Shown: piece by piece, positions 11,507-21,428 of the stretch
Layout of the letters: the number at the start of each line of letters is the position of its first letter
Position numbering within the stretch: position 1 is the first letter of the stretch
Assembly (NCBI RefSeq): GCF_001552595.1
Contig: NZ_BCRM01000008.1
Location: 186,001 to 250,000 of the forward strand
Direction of reading: 5' to 3'
From: Rhodococcus erythropolis NBRC 15567
GTDB taxonomy: Bacteria > Actinomycetota > Actinomycetes > Mycobacteriales > Mycobacteriaceae
Length of the DNA: 64,000 nt
Made by a program: the position numbers and the translations under genes
The notes under the pieces: model-generated
Database searches by the model: none
The model's input: the letters and a program-made list of their open reading frames with translations, nothing else
Told to the model about the DNA's origin: nothing

Positions 11507-12631
11507 CTAGAGATCGAGAACGAGACGTCCACCGTCGGAACGGGATACGCAGATGAGCATCTCCGTTTCCTGTTCGGTGTCGGTCAGACGCCTTTCGCGG
11601 TGATCGGGCTTGCCCGCGAGTACCTTCACACGACAGGTTCCGCAGAAACCCTGCTGACACGAGTACCCGACACCGGGCAATGTCTTCTTGATAACGTCGA
11701 GCGCGGACTCGTCGGCGGGCACGGTGAGCACCTGACCCGAATTGACCAGCTGCACTTCGAATTCCTTGCCGTCGATCACCGGCGGAGCCCCGAACCGCTC
11801 GAAATGCAAAGCAGTGGAGGGTGTATCGCGGAATCCGCGGCGGACGGCGTCGAGCATCGGCGTCGGGCCGCAGCAGTACACGGCGCCGCCGACCGGCGCT
11901 CGTCCGAGAAGGTCTGCGGTGGTGGGCAATCCGAACTCGTCGTCCGGGCGCACGAAGACACGCTCGGGTTCCCAGCTCGCGATCTCGTCGAGGAACGGCA
12001 TGGATTCACGAGAGCGGCCCGAGTACACGAAGTACCAGTCCATTCCCAATTCTCTTGCCGCACGGACCATTGCGATGATCGGCGTGATACCGATACCGCC
12101 GGCAACAAACAGCGCACTGCCTTCACCCACAAAGGGAAATCCGTTGCGAGGGCCGCGTACCGTGACGTGCTCACCCGGCTGGAGAGCGTGCATCTCGATG
12201 GAACCGCCACCGCCGTCGGGGATCCGACGAACCGCGACGCTGTATCCCGTGCGATCGGCAGGGTCGCCGCACAGCGAATACTGACGCCGCAGACCCGAAG
12301 GTAGATGGAAGTCCAGGTGCGAACCCGGATGCCACGGCGGAATCGGTGAACCGTCGGCGGATTCGAAACGCAGGCGAACGACGTTCTCGTCGGTCGCCAC
12401 CACCTCACGCGTACTGACCACCATGTTCATGGCCGTGTCGGGGTTGTGGCCAGCGATCTCGGGGTTGTAGTCGTAGGCCGTCAACACCCGAAGGTACTTG
12501 TCCGCCAATAACTCCGTGATGCGCATGGCACGGTCGGGACGGTTCTTTCCGGACAAATCGGGTGGCGCCGGAAAACGCGGCAACCCGTCGTGCCCGGAGA
12601 TGACGTCCTTGACCCTCGAGAGTGAAATCAC
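11507..12631 (-). CDS. Ferredoxin-NAD(P)H reductase with C-terminal [2Fe-2S] domain
   Basis: 374 residues. After a ~60-residue N-terminal extension comes an FNR-type flavin domain (RQYSLCG for the flavin), then a nucleotide domain (VAGGIGITPI, and VYCCGPTPML). A plant-type ferredoxin domain follows with Cys325, Cys330, Cys333 and Cys361 (C-x4-C-x2-C-x27-C). The order FNR-NAD-2Fe2S is that of phthalate dioxygenase reductase/VanB proteins, which pass electrons from NAD(P)H to an oxygenase. The GTG start overlaps the stop of the upstream diiron gene by 4 nt (GTGA), so the two are translationally coupled. Electron donor to that diiron protein is the natural inference. Confidence 0.85.
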   Translation of the reverse strand: MISLSRVKDVISGHDGLPRFPAPPDLSGKNRPDRAMRITELLADKYLRVLTAYDYNPEIAGHNPDTAMNMVVSTREVVATDENVVRLRFESADGSPIPPWHPGSHLDFHLPSGLRRQYSLCGDPADRTGYSVAVRRIPDGGGGSIEMHALQPGEHVTVRGPRNGFPFVGEGSALFVAGGIGITPIIAMVRAARELGMDWYFVYSGRSRESMPFLDEIASWEPERVFVRPDDEFGLPTTADLLGRAPVGGAVYCCGPTPMLDAVRRGFRDTPSTALHFERFGAPPVIDGKEFEVQLVNSGQVLTVPADESALDVIKKTLPGVGYSCQQGFCGTCRVKVLAGKPDHRERRLTDTEQETEMLICVSRSDGGRLVLDL

Positions 12632-13539
12632 CGTGCAGCCGCCTGAGCTGCGGGTGACGACGCCAGGTACTGCACCGCCTGGGCGGTCGAGCCCTCGTTA
12701 CTGGGGTGATAGGACTTGCTGAAGTACGTCGACATCCGCTTGACCAGCTCGAACGACGTGGGAACTGTGCCACGCTTTCCGGCCGCGATGAAATCGGACA
12801 GGTGGGGCCGTCGACGGCTGGGAGCCTGAGCGGCAAGCTCGGGATCGTTGCGCATCAAGAACCGAGTTCCACGAATCCACAGCCACACGATTGCGGGCGT
12901 GACGAGGATCTGGGTACGGATCCGGCGGGTCTCACGCTTGTCGAAGTAGCGCATCACGTCGTACGCGACGGCGCGGTGTTCGACTTCTTCGGCGCCGTGC
13001 CAGCGAAGAAGATCAAGCATGGTCGGGTGCATGCCGGCTTTGTCGAGCCCCTTGGCGTTGAGCACCCAGTCGCCGAGGAAAGCAGTGATGTGTTCGATGG
13101 CCGCGATGATCGCCAAGCGCTCCACCAGGTGATTCTCGGCGCGCAGACCCGTCATCGGGCGCGGTCCGAGCAGTTTCGAGAATGCCCACTCCATCTGCTG
13201 GGTGTACGGCGTCGGATCCAGGCCGTTTTCCTTCAGATGGACGAGGACACCCGAGTGCGCGTTGGAGTGCATCGCCTCTTGGCCGATGAATCCGACGACG
13301 TCTTCACGGAGTTTCTCGTCCTCGATCAGAGGAAGAGCTTCCTTGAAGGTCTCGACAAACCACTCCTCACCGGCTGGGAGGAGGAGGTGAAGCACGTTGA
13401 GAACGTGTGTGCTGAACGGATCGCCCGGAATCCAGTGCATGGGCAGATCGGACCAGTCGAACTCGACATTGCGAGCCTGCAACAGGATGTGATCCGGCTC
13501 GGCGAACGACGAAGCGGGTGTCGATATCTTCTGCGACAT
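12628..13539 (-). CDS. Ferritin-like diiron protein (annotated family: metal-dependent hydrolase, PF10118)
   Basis: 303 residues with an ATG start behind AAGGAG. The sequence belongs to the PF10118 'metal-dependent hydrolase' family. Helical segments carry Glu59, then Glu88-x-x-His91 (QEAMH), then Glu149 (AAIEHITAF), then Glu185-x-x-His188 (EEVEHRAVAYDV). E...ExxH...E...ExxH is the ligand pattern of four-helix-bundle diiron carboxylate oxygenases. A redox role is therefore at least as likely as hydrolysis, and the coupled reductase gene supports it. It is the first gene of the unit and has a 124-bp upstream gap that probably holds the promoter. Substrate unknown. Confidence 0.75.
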   Translation of the reverse strand: MSQKISTPASSFAEPDHILLQARNVEFDWSDLPMHWIPGDPFSTHVLNVLHLLLPAGEEWFVETFKEALPLIEDEKLREDVVGFIGQEAMHSNAHSGVLVHLKENGLDPTPYTQQMEWAFSKLLGPRPMTGLRAENHLVERLAIIAAIEHITAFLGDWVLNAKGLDKAGMHPTMLDLLRWHGAEEVEHRAVAYDVMRYFDKRETRRIRTQILVTPAIVWLWIRGTRFLMRNDPELAAQAPSRRRPHLSDFIAAGKRGTVPTSFELVKRMSTYFSKSYHPSNEGSTAQAVQYLASSPAAQAAAR

Positions 13540-13663
13540 CTAGCTACTCCTTCATGCCTGCCGATCGGTAGGGAACGACAGCCTTGTGACACAGTTCACT
13601 CACTAGCGAGTTTTAACTGTAACACGAAGTAATAGGTAGAACCAGGTCCTGGTTGAGTTTTCC

Positions 13664-14209
13664 TCAGCCGTACGTATCGCGAGGTCCGCGGCCTTTCACA
13701 TGCCTTTCACCCTTGCGCCAGCTAGGCGCACTCGGACCGGTGATGCGCAGTGTCTTCACGACGCCGTCACCGACCGCAGCAGCGATCTTGGCCAGAATCT
13801 GGGACTGCATCATGCGCAACTGGGTAGCCCACGCCGTCGACTCGGCGGAGATGCTGAGAACACCTTCTTTCAGAGAGATCGGCTCGGCGTGCGCGGAGAT
13901 GTCTTCACCGACGACCTGCGGCCACCGACCGAGGACCGTGCCCTCGGACACCTTGGGGGACCACCCACGCGATTTGGAGATAGCGCTGGTGAGAGCGCCG
14001 AACGGCTGAGGGTCCCGCGCATCCGGGCCGGGGCCGGACCAACCGCTGCGTCGACGCGGGCGGCCACTTCCGTATTTGGGCGACGAGCGCCCCTGCCCGA
14101 CGGCCTTGCCGTTGGCTTTGGCTGTCGCGCGTGCCTCCTCGAGGGCACGGCGCGCCAGATCGATCCCCTTGAGCTCGGGCTCCGGGGCCGCGCTGCTGTC
14201 TTCAGTCAT
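13664..14209 (-). CDS. dciA: DUF721 protein, DciA-type helicase loader
   Basis: 181 residues. The basic, Gly/Arg-rich N-terminal part is probably disordered; the C-terminal DUF721 domain contains [17 protein letters not shown] and [22 protein letters not shown]. DciA proteins load the replicative helicase DnaB in bacteria that lack DnaC/DnaI. Homologues (Rv0004 in M. tuberculosis) sit between recF and gyrB, as here apart from the three inserted genes. It overlaps the recF 3' end by 8 nt. Confidence 0.9.
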   Translation of the reverse strand: MTEDSSAAPEPELKGIDLARRALEEARATAKANGKAVGQGRSSPKYGSGRPRRRSGWSGPGPDARDPQPFGALTSAISKSRGWSPKVSEGTVLGRWPQVVGEDISAHAEPISLKEGVLSISAESTAWATQLRMMQSQILAKIAAAVGDGVVKTLRITGPSAPSWRKGERHVKGRGPRDTYG

Positions 14210-15431
14210 CGAACTCGACCTCCTGATCCGTCGAGCCTACGGGCACTATCCGGGATATCCGACCGTCTCCGGTATCGGAGGCTTCGACGCCGAACTTGGC
14301 CGCCTCGAGTTCGTCCGGTACGTCCTCGGGAACGGCGGCCGTGATCAGCACCTGTTCTGCGGTAACCGCAACGGTGGCGAGCGCACGACGCCGACGACGG
14401 TCCAATTCCGCGAATACGTCGTCGAGCATCAGGACCGGGTCGCTGCCGTCCGCACGCAACAGTGCAAAACCTGCCAGTCTCAGCGAAAGCGCGAATGACC
14501 ACGATTCACCATGACTGGCAAAACCTTTCGCCGGACTGTCGCCGAGAACCAGCTCCAGGTCGTCCCGATGCGGACCGACCAGACACACTCCGCGATCGAT
14601 TTCCTTCGACCTCATCTGTGCCAACTCGAGATGGAATCTCTCCTCGAGGTATGCAACGTCGTCGATACCGGAAATCCTTGCAGGATCGGTGAATTCGGGA
14701 TCCAACGACGAACCCAGGCTACTCTTGTATCGAATCGACGCCGGCCGGGATTCGGGTGCGATGGAACGATACGACTCCGCCAGGTGGGGTGCCAGATCAT
14801 GGACCAACTCGAGGCGCCCGGCCAACAATTGTGCGCCGTGAGCGGCCAGATGCCCGTCCCACACCTCGAGGGTTGAGAGGACGTTGTCGGACTCGCCACC
14901 ACGAGAACCGCGACGCAAAGCCGCACCCGCAGTTTTGAGTAGGGCTGAGCGCTGACGCAGCACTTTGTCGTAATCCGCACGGACGGCAGCCATTCGGGGT
15001 ATCCGGGACGTCAACAACTCGTCGAGATAGCGCCGACGATCACCAGGATCACCGCGAACCAACGACAGATCTTCCGGCGCGAACATCACCGACTGAAGAA
15101 TCCCCAACACTTCACGCGGACGACGTGTCGGCGACTGATTTATCCTGGCGCGGTTGGACTTTCCCTCGATCAGTTCGACGTCGATGGTCAGTTCGCGCCC
15201 GTTGTTGACCACGGTTGCACCGGCAAAAGCACTGGCGGAACCGCTGCGGATCATCGGTGCATCCGTGGACACTCGATGAGACGACAGCGTGGACAGATAC
15301 CCCAGTGACTCGAGGACGTTGGTTTTACCGTGCCCGTTCGAACCGAGGAAGACAGTTGTTCCCGGCGTGAGGTCCAGCGTCAGCGAATCCCAGGATCGGA
15401 AGTCCCGCAGCGAAAATCTACGAACGAACAC
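14202..15431 (-). CDS. recF: DNA replication and repair protein RecF
   Basis: 409 residues, GTG start ([13 protein letters not shown]) directly abutting the gnd TAA stop, with GGAAG about 6 nt upstream inside gnd. Walker A is GSNGHGKTN, the ABC signature region is near [10 protein letters not shown], and Walker B is [11 protein letters not shown]. RecF binds single/double-strand junctions and helps RecA loading at gaps. It is in a tight gnd-recF-dciA cluster next to the origin. Confidence 0.97.
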   Translation of the reverse strand: MFVRRFSLRDFRSWDSLTLDLTPGTTVFLGSNGHGKTNVLESLGYLSTLSSHRVSTDAPMIRSGSASAFAGATVVNNGRELTIDVELIEGKSNRARINQSPTRRPREVLGILQSVMFAPEDLSLVRGDPGDRRRYLDELLTSRIPRMAAVRADYDKVLRQRSALLKTAGAALRRGSRGGESDNVLSTLEVWDGHLAAHGAQLLAGRLELVHDLAPHLAESYRSIAPESRPASIRYKSSLGSSLDPEFTDPARISGIDDVAYLEERFHLELAQMRSKEIDRGVCLVGPHRDDLELVLGDSPAKGFASHGESWSFALSLRLAGFALLRADGSDPVLMLDDVFAELDRRRRRALATVAVTAEQVLITAAVPEDVPDELEAAKFGVEASDTGDGRISRIVPVGSTDQEVEFDD

Positions 15432-16340
15432 TTAGCTTCCAGAAGCCGAATTCTTGGGCGAAGCGCTCTTGACCGCGTGACCACCGAACTGATTACGCAA
15501 GGCCGACACCGCCTTCATGGCCGGTGAATCATCCTGTCGTGAAGCAAATCTCGCGAACAGAGCAGCGGAGATGACGGGAGCGGGGACAGCGTGCTTGATG
15601 GCTTCCTCTACCGTCCAGCGGCCCTCACCGGAATCCTCGGTATAGCCCGTGATCTGCGCAAGCTCCGGATCCTCCTCGAGGGCGTCGACAAGCAGATCGA
15701 GCAACCACGAACGTACGACGGTTCCCTTCGACCAAGCTCGGAGCACGCCCGGTACGTCCGCGATCAGGCTTTCCGCCTCGAGGAGCTCGTACCCCTCGGC
15801 ATACGCCTGCATCAGGCCGTATTCGATGCCGTTGTGCACCATCTTCGCGTAATGACCAGCACCGACGGGACCGGCGTGGACAAAGCCGTCTGCAGCGTCG
15901 CCGTCGGGGCGAAGGGCGTCGAAGATCGGCATTGCCTTCGCCACGTCGGGCTCGGATCCGCCCACCATCAGGCCGTAGCCGTTCTCACGGCCCCAGATGC
16001 CACCGGAGACACCGCAGTCGAGGAAACCGATCCCACGGGCGCCCAGAAGCTCGGCATGGACAGCATCGTCGGTGTAACGCGAGTTCCCACCGTCGATGAC
16101 CAGATCGCCACCCTCGAGGGCATCAGCCAGCTCGGCAATGGTGCTCTGGGTGATTTCACCGGCCGGAACCATCACCCAGACGACTCGAGGTCCCTCGAGG
16201 GAAGCAGCGAGTTCGGCAAGTGACCCGACATCGGTGACTTCCGGTCGAGGGTCGTATCCGATCACCTCGAGGCCATGCGCGCGCAAGCGCTCACGCATGT
16301 TGAAACCCATCTTGCCGAGACCTACGAGTCCGATCTTCAT
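15432..16340 (-). CDS. gnd: 6-phosphogluconate dehydrogenase (decarboxylating), short type
   Basis: 302 residues. The Rossmann start is MKIGLVGLGKMGFNM; IDGGNSRYTDD and DCGVSGGIWGRENGYG are the substrate-binding signatures, and GAGHYAKMVHNGIEYGLMQ carries the catalytic Lys. It converts 6-phosphogluconate to ribulose 5-phosphate with CO2 release. At ~300 residues it is the short (YqeC/Gnd2-like) form rather than the ~470-residue enzyme. Conserved between dnaN and recF in mycolata. The cofactor, NAD or NADP, is not decided by the sequence alone. Confidence 0.93.
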   Translation of the reverse strand: MKIGLVGLGKMGFNMRERLRAHGLEVIGYDPRPEVTDVGSLAELAASLEGPRVVWVMVPAGEITQSTIAELADALEGGDLVIDGGNSRYTDDAVHAELLGARGIGFLDCGVSGGIWGRENGYGLMVGGSEPDVAKAMPIFDALRPDGDAADGFVHAGPVGAGHYAKMVHNGIEYGLMQAYAEGYELLEAESLIADVPGVLRAWSKGTVVRSWLLDLLVDALEEDPELAQITGYTEDSGEGRWTVEEAIKHAVPAPVISAALFARFASRQDDSPAMKAVSALRNQFGGHAVKSASPKNSASGS

Positions 16341-16384
16341 ACTGTTCTCCCTGGTCAGGCGCGAACTGAAGTGCGGGGTACCAC

Positions 16385-17569
16385 TCAGCCCGGGAGGCGA
16401 ACCGGCATCAGCAGGTACGTGTACTCGCTCGAGGGCGCAGCGAAGTTACCGGACTCGTCTGCCGTGGGCTCTTCCTCGGCCGCGGGGCGAAGAACAGCCG
16501 GACGGCTGGGAGTGGTGAAGCCGAACAGAACGTTTTCGCTGTGAAGCGAGTTCAACCCGTCGATCAGGTAACCGGGGTTGAACGCAATGGTGAGTGCTTC
16601 GCCCTGGAACGACGCGTTGAGTGTCTCTTCTGCGCGGCCGGCGTCGTCGCCACCCGCAGAGAGGAGCAGACCGTCAGCGGAGAACTGCATGCGAACCTGT
16701 GCGCCACGCTCGGCGACGAGTGCTACACGCTTGATGGCCTCGATGAGAGGCGTGACCTCGACCGTTGCCATCGCGGTGTGCTGAGCAGGCAGCAACTGAC
16801 GGAACTTCGGGAACTCGGCGTCGAGGAGGCGCGTCGTGGTGCGGCGTCCGTCGTTGACGATGCCGAGGAGTCCGTCGTTTCCGATGGTTGTACCGGAACC
16901 GAGAGCCAACTCGACCGGCGAATTTGCATTGCCGGCAAGCGTTTTCGCGGACTCGGACAGAGTCTTGGCCGGGATGAGAACAGCAGCCTGGACGTCAGGG
17001 TTTGCCGGAGTCCACTCGAGTTCACGAACGGCGAGACGGAAGCGGTCGGTAGCGGCGAGGACGATCGAATTCTGTTCGATCTCGACACGGATACCCGTGA
17101 GCATGGGAAGGGTGTCGTCCTTGCCCGCTGCAACGGCTACCTGGCTGATGGCTTCGGAGAACAGGTCGACGGGAATGGACCCGGACTGCTGCGGAAGCGT
17201 CGGAAGCTGGGGGTAGTCCTCGACCGGCATCGTGGGCAGGGAGAACTTGGCGCTTCCGCACGAGATGAGCACGCGAGTGCCCTCGAGGGTCACATCGACC
17301 GGCTTGTTGGGAAGCGACTTGGTGATATCGGCAAGGAGGCGTCCGGAGACGAGTGCCTGACCTGCAGTTGTGACATCTGCCGAGACGCGGACCTGCGCAG
17401 ATACCTCGTAGTCGAACCCGGAAACGGTGAGGCCGGCTTCGGTTGCGTCGAGAAGAACTCCGCCGAGAACCGGCACAGGCGGCCTCGAGGGCAGGCTACG
17501 AGCAACCCACGCTACTGAATCAGCGAACTCTTCCCGGGAAACGCGAAACTTCAGGCTTCCAAGCTCCAT
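16385..17569 (-). CDS. dnaN: DNA polymerase III beta sliding clamp
   Basis: 394 residues from ATG ([10 protein letters not shown]), which has GAGAGG about 10 nt upstream; an ATG nine codons earlier overlaps that ribosome site. The three clamp domains are seen, with conserved [12 protein letters not shown] in domain 1 and the C-terminal LLMPVRLPG that completes the peptide-binding pocket. It forms the dimeric ring that tethers polymerase III. First gene leftward of oriC. Confidence 0.98.
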   Translation of the reverse strand: MELGSLKFRVSREEFADSVAWVARSLPSRPPVPVLGGVLLDATEAGLTVSGFDYEVSAQVRVSADVTTAGQALVSGRLLADITKSLPNKPVDVTLEGTRVLISCGSAKFSLPTMPVEDYPQLPTLPQQSGSIPVDLFSEAISQVAVAAGKDDTLPMLTGIRVEIEQNSIVLAATDRFRLAVRELEWTPANPDVQAAVLIPAKTLSESAKTLAGNANSPVELALGSGTTIGNDGLLGIVNDGRRTTTRLLDAEFPKFRQLLPAQHTAMATVEVTPLIEAIKRVALVAERGAQVRMQFSADGLLLSAGGDDAGRAEETLNASFQGEALTIAFNPGYLIDGLNSLHSENVLFGFTTPSRPAVLRPAAEEEPTADESGNFAAPSSEYTYLLMPVRLPG

Positions 17570-18153
17570 CGCCGGGTTATTCCTCTCGGTAGGCATGTTC
17601 GTCTGCTGCGGATCTGCATCAGCTCACTTGAAGTCTGACACAGACCAAGCGATGCCCACCGTATGCCCTCGAGGGCGCAAGTGGAAAGCCGAAGCCGGGA
17701 CGAGCGCAGCCTGAGGCGAGGTTCTCAACAGGAGTTGTCCCCAGAACTATTTTCAAAGAGCTTTTCCTAGGAAATTCTCAGTAGTAGTAATAAGTCCTGT
17801 GCAATCTGTGGAGCAACGGTTGTCGACGCTGGTAGGTACCCTCGAGGGCCTGTGCACTTCTCGAGGACAGACTCGAGGACCAATCGACCCCCTCTGTGCA
17901 CTCTCTGAAAGTTTTCGGATTCCTCCTCGAGAACTCCACAGACTTTCGGAGTTATCAACACAGTTATCCACAGATGTGAATACTTTTCACAAGAAACGAA
18001 GAGTTTGTTCTTATCGGCGTGTCCGACTCCGGCGTGTCGTCCCTCGAGGTGGACAACCGCCCTCGAGGGGACCGCACGTGGAACCCTTCGAATACACCGA
18101 TGCCGCTCGAGGGAACCTCTGCCTCGAGCGGCATCGATCGAAATAAGTGCAGG
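17570..18153. other. oriC: Chromosomal replication origin oriC (dnaA-dnaN intergenic)
   Basis: A 584-bp noncoding gap. DnaA boxes are TTATCAACA (17952-17960) and the perfect TTATCCACA (17964-17972), 3 nt apart in the same orientation. Near matches are TTGTCCCCA (17735-17743) and TTGTCCACC on the minus strand (18048-18056). The stretch 17744-17795 (AACTATTTTCAAAG to TAATAAG) is the most AT-rich part and a candidate unwinding element. Genes on both sides diverge in replication-arm orientation, as expected at an origin. Mycobacterial oriC occupies the same gap. Nine CTCGAG hexamers are also present. Confidence 0.9.
17665..18128. repeat. Cluster of nine CTCGAG palindromes inside oriC
   Basis: CTCGAG cores start at 17668, 17841, 17860, 17872, 17926, 18043, 18062, 18106 and 18123. 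Several extend to CCCTCGAGGG, and the first to the 12-bp palindrome GCCCTCGAGGGC (17665-17676). At about 60 percent GC one would expect roughly 0.15 such hexamers in this length. CTCGAG (Leu-Glu) is also common in the neighbouring coding regions, so part of this is genome preference, but this DNA is noncoding. Confidence 0.85.
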
Positions 18154-19716
18154 TCAGCGCTTGGAGCGCTGCTTGATCCTTGCGGTCAACTCCTGAACCT
18201 GGTCGTACACCTTGCGGCGTTCCGTCATTTCCTTACGGATCTTCTTGTCGGCGTACATGACCGTCGTGTGGTCACGGCCGAACGTCTGACCGATCTTCGG
18301 CAATGACAAATCAGTGAGCTCACGGCACAAATACATCGAGATCTGGCGGGCCTGAGCGAGTGGCCGGGCCTTACCCGGCCCACACAGGTCGTCGATCGAC
18401 ATGTTGAAGTATTCGGCCGTCACCGCCATGATCGTCGCCGCGTTGATCTCGAGGCTCGACGAATCGGGCATCAGATCGCGCAGGACCACCTCGGCCAACG
18501 TCAGATCCAACGGCTGGCGGTTGAGCGAGGCAAAAGCGGTGACGCGGATCAACGCGCCCTCGAGTTCACGAATGTTGCGCTCGATACGGCTGGCGATCAA
18601 CTCGAGGACGTCGTGCGGGACCTCGAGGCGATCCATCCTCGCCTTCTTGCTCAGAATCGCGATACGCGTCTCGAGCTCAGGCGGCTGAACGTCGGTGATC
18701 AGGCCCCATTCGAAGCGCGTCCGCAGACGCTCCTCGAGGGTTGCCAACTGCTTGGGCGGACGGTCCGAGGAGACGACGATCTGCTTGTTCGCGTTGTGCA
18801 AGGTGTTGAAGGTATGGAAGAACTCCTCCTGGATACCTTCCTTGCCTTCGATGAACTGGATGTCGTCGACCAGCAGGACGTCCGTTTCCCGGTATCGACG
18901 CTTGAACGCGACCTTGCGGTCGTCACGAAGACTGTTGATGAAGTCGTTGGTGAATTCTTCGGTCGAGACGTACTTGACCCGCATGCCGGGGAACAGTCGC
19001 TGTGCGTAGTGGCCGGCGGCGTGAAGAAGGTGCGTCTTGCCCAGGCCCGAAGCTCCCCAGATGAACAAGGGGTTGTACGCACGCGCCGGCGCCTCCGCGA
19101 TCGCGACGGCAGCGGCATGAGCGAATCGGTTGGACGATCCGATCACAAAAGTGTCGAAGGTGTACTTCGCGTTGAGACTGTTCGCGCCGGACCCAGAAGC
19201 AGAAGGAGTAGCGGGCGGCTTCGTGAAGTACGACGGCCACGATTCGTGAACGCTCGCGAGTGCTTCGCGGTCGTCGTCGACTTCTTCGGTCTCGGCAGTC
19301 TCGGAGTCCGAAGGTTCTCCGTCGCCTTCGGTGAATCTGCGCCGACGGTATGCGCCCGATGAGTTGACCGACTCGAACTGACGGCTGCCCGTGCGCTCCT
19401 CGACCGGTTCGGCGGGTGCGTCGGCATCGTCTTCGAGTGCGATGCGGACACCGAGTCCCTCGACCTGGCCGCCGAGGTGGCGTCCGAGTGCCTGCAGGAT
19501 CGGCTCGCGTAGATCGCGCTCGATCGTCTCTTGAGCAAATGGCGATGGAACCGAGAGGAGTGCAAAACCCTGAGCAAGTGTGAGAGGCCTCACCAGACGG
19601 ACAAATGCCTTCTGCTTGCTGCTCAAAGCCGGAAGATTACTTCCGGGGTCATCACTCGTGAGTTCTGCAACCACGTCGACCCAGACCCGTGCGAGCGCGT
19701 TGGGATCGTCGTTCAC
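18154..19716 (-). CDS. dnaA: Chromosomal replication initiator DnaA
   Basis: 520 residues from the GTG ([11 protein letters not shown]) that follows GGAAGG by 6 nt; an open frame extends 70 codons further but has no homology. Domain I ends near residue 100. An acidic/Ser-rich linker follows, then the AAA+ domain with Walker [10 protein letters not shown] and Walker B LLVDDIQF. Domain IV carries the DnaA-box-binding [12 protein letters not shown]. It binds the TTATCCACA boxes in the gap immediately downstream and in its own upstream region, suggesting autoregulation. Confidence 0.98.
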
Positions 19717-20496
19717 GTGGTTCCTTCCCGTGTTTCGCCGACAGTGGGTGTGCTGCAGCTGCCGAGCGTATGGCTGCGGCGTCGAATGATTCGGTGGATT
19801 ACCACCAGGGGTGAGAACCCCGTAACAGGCTACGAATATGCCACCTGGGCTGTGTTTCCACACAATTATCCACAGATGTGGACAAACCTGCACTGAGTCG
19901 GTTTTTTCGTCAACCAAATTCGTCAAAGTGATCGAGAAATTGATCTACCTGCAACTTTGTCGGAACTCGAGGCGTTCGCCACTTGGTGTCGGGGATGCGT
20001 CAACACTCACAGCCCTGTGGATGAATGTGGAAACTCGGGATTCGGGGTCGCGTCCGGCGCTCGTGCCCGTATGTGCTGATGAGGCCTTGTCGAGAGCATG
20101 CGCCGGTGGAACTGTCCGGGTTGCCTTCGGGTCACCTGCAGTCCGTAGCGGAACTGTTGCCAAGGTCACACTTGCTGCCGCGCTCGAGGTCACGGCCGTA
20201 TGCACACCGCGAATGGAATCTGCGGAATTATGGAAGTATCGGCGTGTCGCCGTGGTTGCCGCGGGAGGGCTCCGAATCGGGCTGGTTTGACCTTGGCAAC
20301 GGTGGTAAGTAACCTCGAACGGTCACCCGCTGGTGGTGATCGCTTCGTGCTGGCTACATATGTCAGGTCGGATCGGTCTTCCAAGCCACAACGAGTGAAG
20401 TTGATTGTTCTGTACCTGTTGGATCCAAAGGCGCCGTAAGGCGTCGATCACTGAATGACGCCGGGAGGCGTCAATGAACTTCGAGGAGTGTTGACC
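19717..20496. other. dnaA-rpmH divergent intergenic region
   Basis: 780 bp without a convincing gene. It must hold the leftward dnaA promoter and the rightward rpmH promoter. A perfect DnaA box TTATCCACA lies at 19866-19874, about 150 bp upstream of the dnaA start, and a one-mismatch box on the other strand (TGTGGATGA) at 20016-20024. Both fit DnaA autoregulation. Open frames present here show no recognisable protein and were not annotated. Confidence 0.7.
20456..20473 (+). promoter_or_regulatory. Hairpin in the rpmH leader
   Basis: TGACGCC-GGGA-GGCGTCA forms a perfect 7-bp stem with a 4-nt loop, ending 23 nt before the rpmH start. A third copy of the arm, GGCGTC at 20440-20445, can pair with the same GACGCC and would compete with the second arm. 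Confidence 0.5.
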
Positions 20497-20640
20497 GTGG
20501 CCAAGGGCAAGCGGACGTTCCAGCCGAATAATCGCCGCCGCGCGCGTGTTCACGGCTTCCGTCTTCGTATGCGTACCCGTGCGGGTCGTGCAATCGTTTC
20601 GGCGCGTCGCCGTAAGGGCCGCGATTCCCTCACCGCCTGA
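20497..20640 (+). CDS. rpmH: 50S ribosomal protein L34
   Basis: 47 residues, extremely basic: [20 protein letters not shown] and onward, ending KGRDSLTA. The GTG start has GAGGAG about 8 nt upstream. The family signature [18 protein letters not shown] is intact. It is the first gene rightward of dnaA, followed 26 bp later by rnpA. Confidence 0.97.
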   Translation: MAKGKRTFQPNNRRRARVHGFRLRMRTRAGRAIVSARRRKGRDSLTA

Positions 20641-20666
20641 TCTGATTTCGAGTTCAGGAGCTCGGG

Positions 20667-21047
20667 GTGTTGCCTGAGCCGTCTCGGTTGCGTCGCCACG
20701 CGGATTTCTCCGTGGCGGTGCGACGCGGGCGTCGTATGGGAAGACGCGACCTTGTCGTGCACGCGTTCGATCGCGAGCAAGTAGAGGCGCTGGTAGTAAC
20801 AAATCACGGTCCCCGTTTCGGGCTGATCGTGAGCAAGGCTGTCGGGCCGGCGGTGATTCGACATCGAGTCGCACGCCGGCTTCGTCATATCTGTGCAGAT
20901 TTCGTCGGGCAGGTTTCGCCGGAGACGGACGTGGTTATCCGCGCACTTCCGGGCGCAGCTACCGCCAGTTCAGCCGAACTGGCCAAGCAGTTGCTTGGGG
21001 GCCTGACCAAAATGAACCTATTGGTGTCGGTAAGTGAAGAGCCATGA
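20667..21047 (+). CDS. rnpA: Ribonuclease P protein component
   Basis: 126 residues from a GTG after AGGAG. Conserved motifs are [24 protein letters not shown], the RNR-like basic helix that binds pre-tRNA, and an early F...R patch. It assists the RNA subunit in maturing tRNA 5' ends. The stop overlaps the yidD start (ATGA). Confidence 0.95.
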   Translation: MLPEPSRLRRHADFSVAVRRGRRMGRRDLVVHAFDREQVEALVVTNHGPRFGLIVSKAVGPAVIRHRVARRLRHICADFVGQVSPETDVVIRALPGAATASSAELAKQLLGGLTKMNLLVSVSEEP

Positions 21048-21424
21048 GTACTCCGCTCTCTGAGCAGATCGAGACTCCCAGAGCCTCCCGTGTCATCACG
21101 GTGTTGAAGGCTGTGCGTCGCGCTCCCGCCACTGTTCTCATCTTCTGTATCGAGTTGTACCGGACGTATGTGTCGCCCTTGAGGATGCCGACCTGCCGGT
21201 TCACCCCCACCTGCAGTGAATACGCGGTCGAAGCGCTGCGCACTCACGGGGCGATCAAAGGCCTTTTCTTGACTGTGGTGCGGTTGGCGAAGTGTGCCCC
21301 CTGGCATTCTGGAGGGTGGGACCCTGTCCCTGCCCGTCGTGACCGTGATGCGGGTAGCCGCCATAGCTGTCCGGAAGCACGCGCAGCGTGTCACAGTCCG
21401 ACGGACGAACAGAGGAGTACTTAG
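21044..21424 (+). CDS. yidD: Membrane protein insertion efficiency factor YidD
   Basis: 126 residues. The family core is [11 protein letters not shown] followed by [19 protein letters not shown], then [16 protein letters not shown]. An N-terminal amphipathic region associates with the inner membrane and YidD supports YidC-dependent insertion. The C-terminal ~25 residues are a nonconserved Arg/Ser-rich tail. The start overlaps the rnpA stop. Confidence 0.93.
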   Translation: MSTPLSEQIETPRASRVITVLKAVRRAPATVLIFCIELYRTYVSPLRMPTCRFTPTCSEYAVEALRTHGAIKGLFLTVVRLAKCAPWHSGGWDPVPARRDRDAGSRHSCPEARAACHSPTDEQRST

Positions 21425-21428
21425 AGCC

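Noticed and set aside
19717-19926. 70-codon upstream extension of dnaA
   Set aside because: No homology, crosses a DnaA box, and the GTG at 19716 has a good ribosome site.
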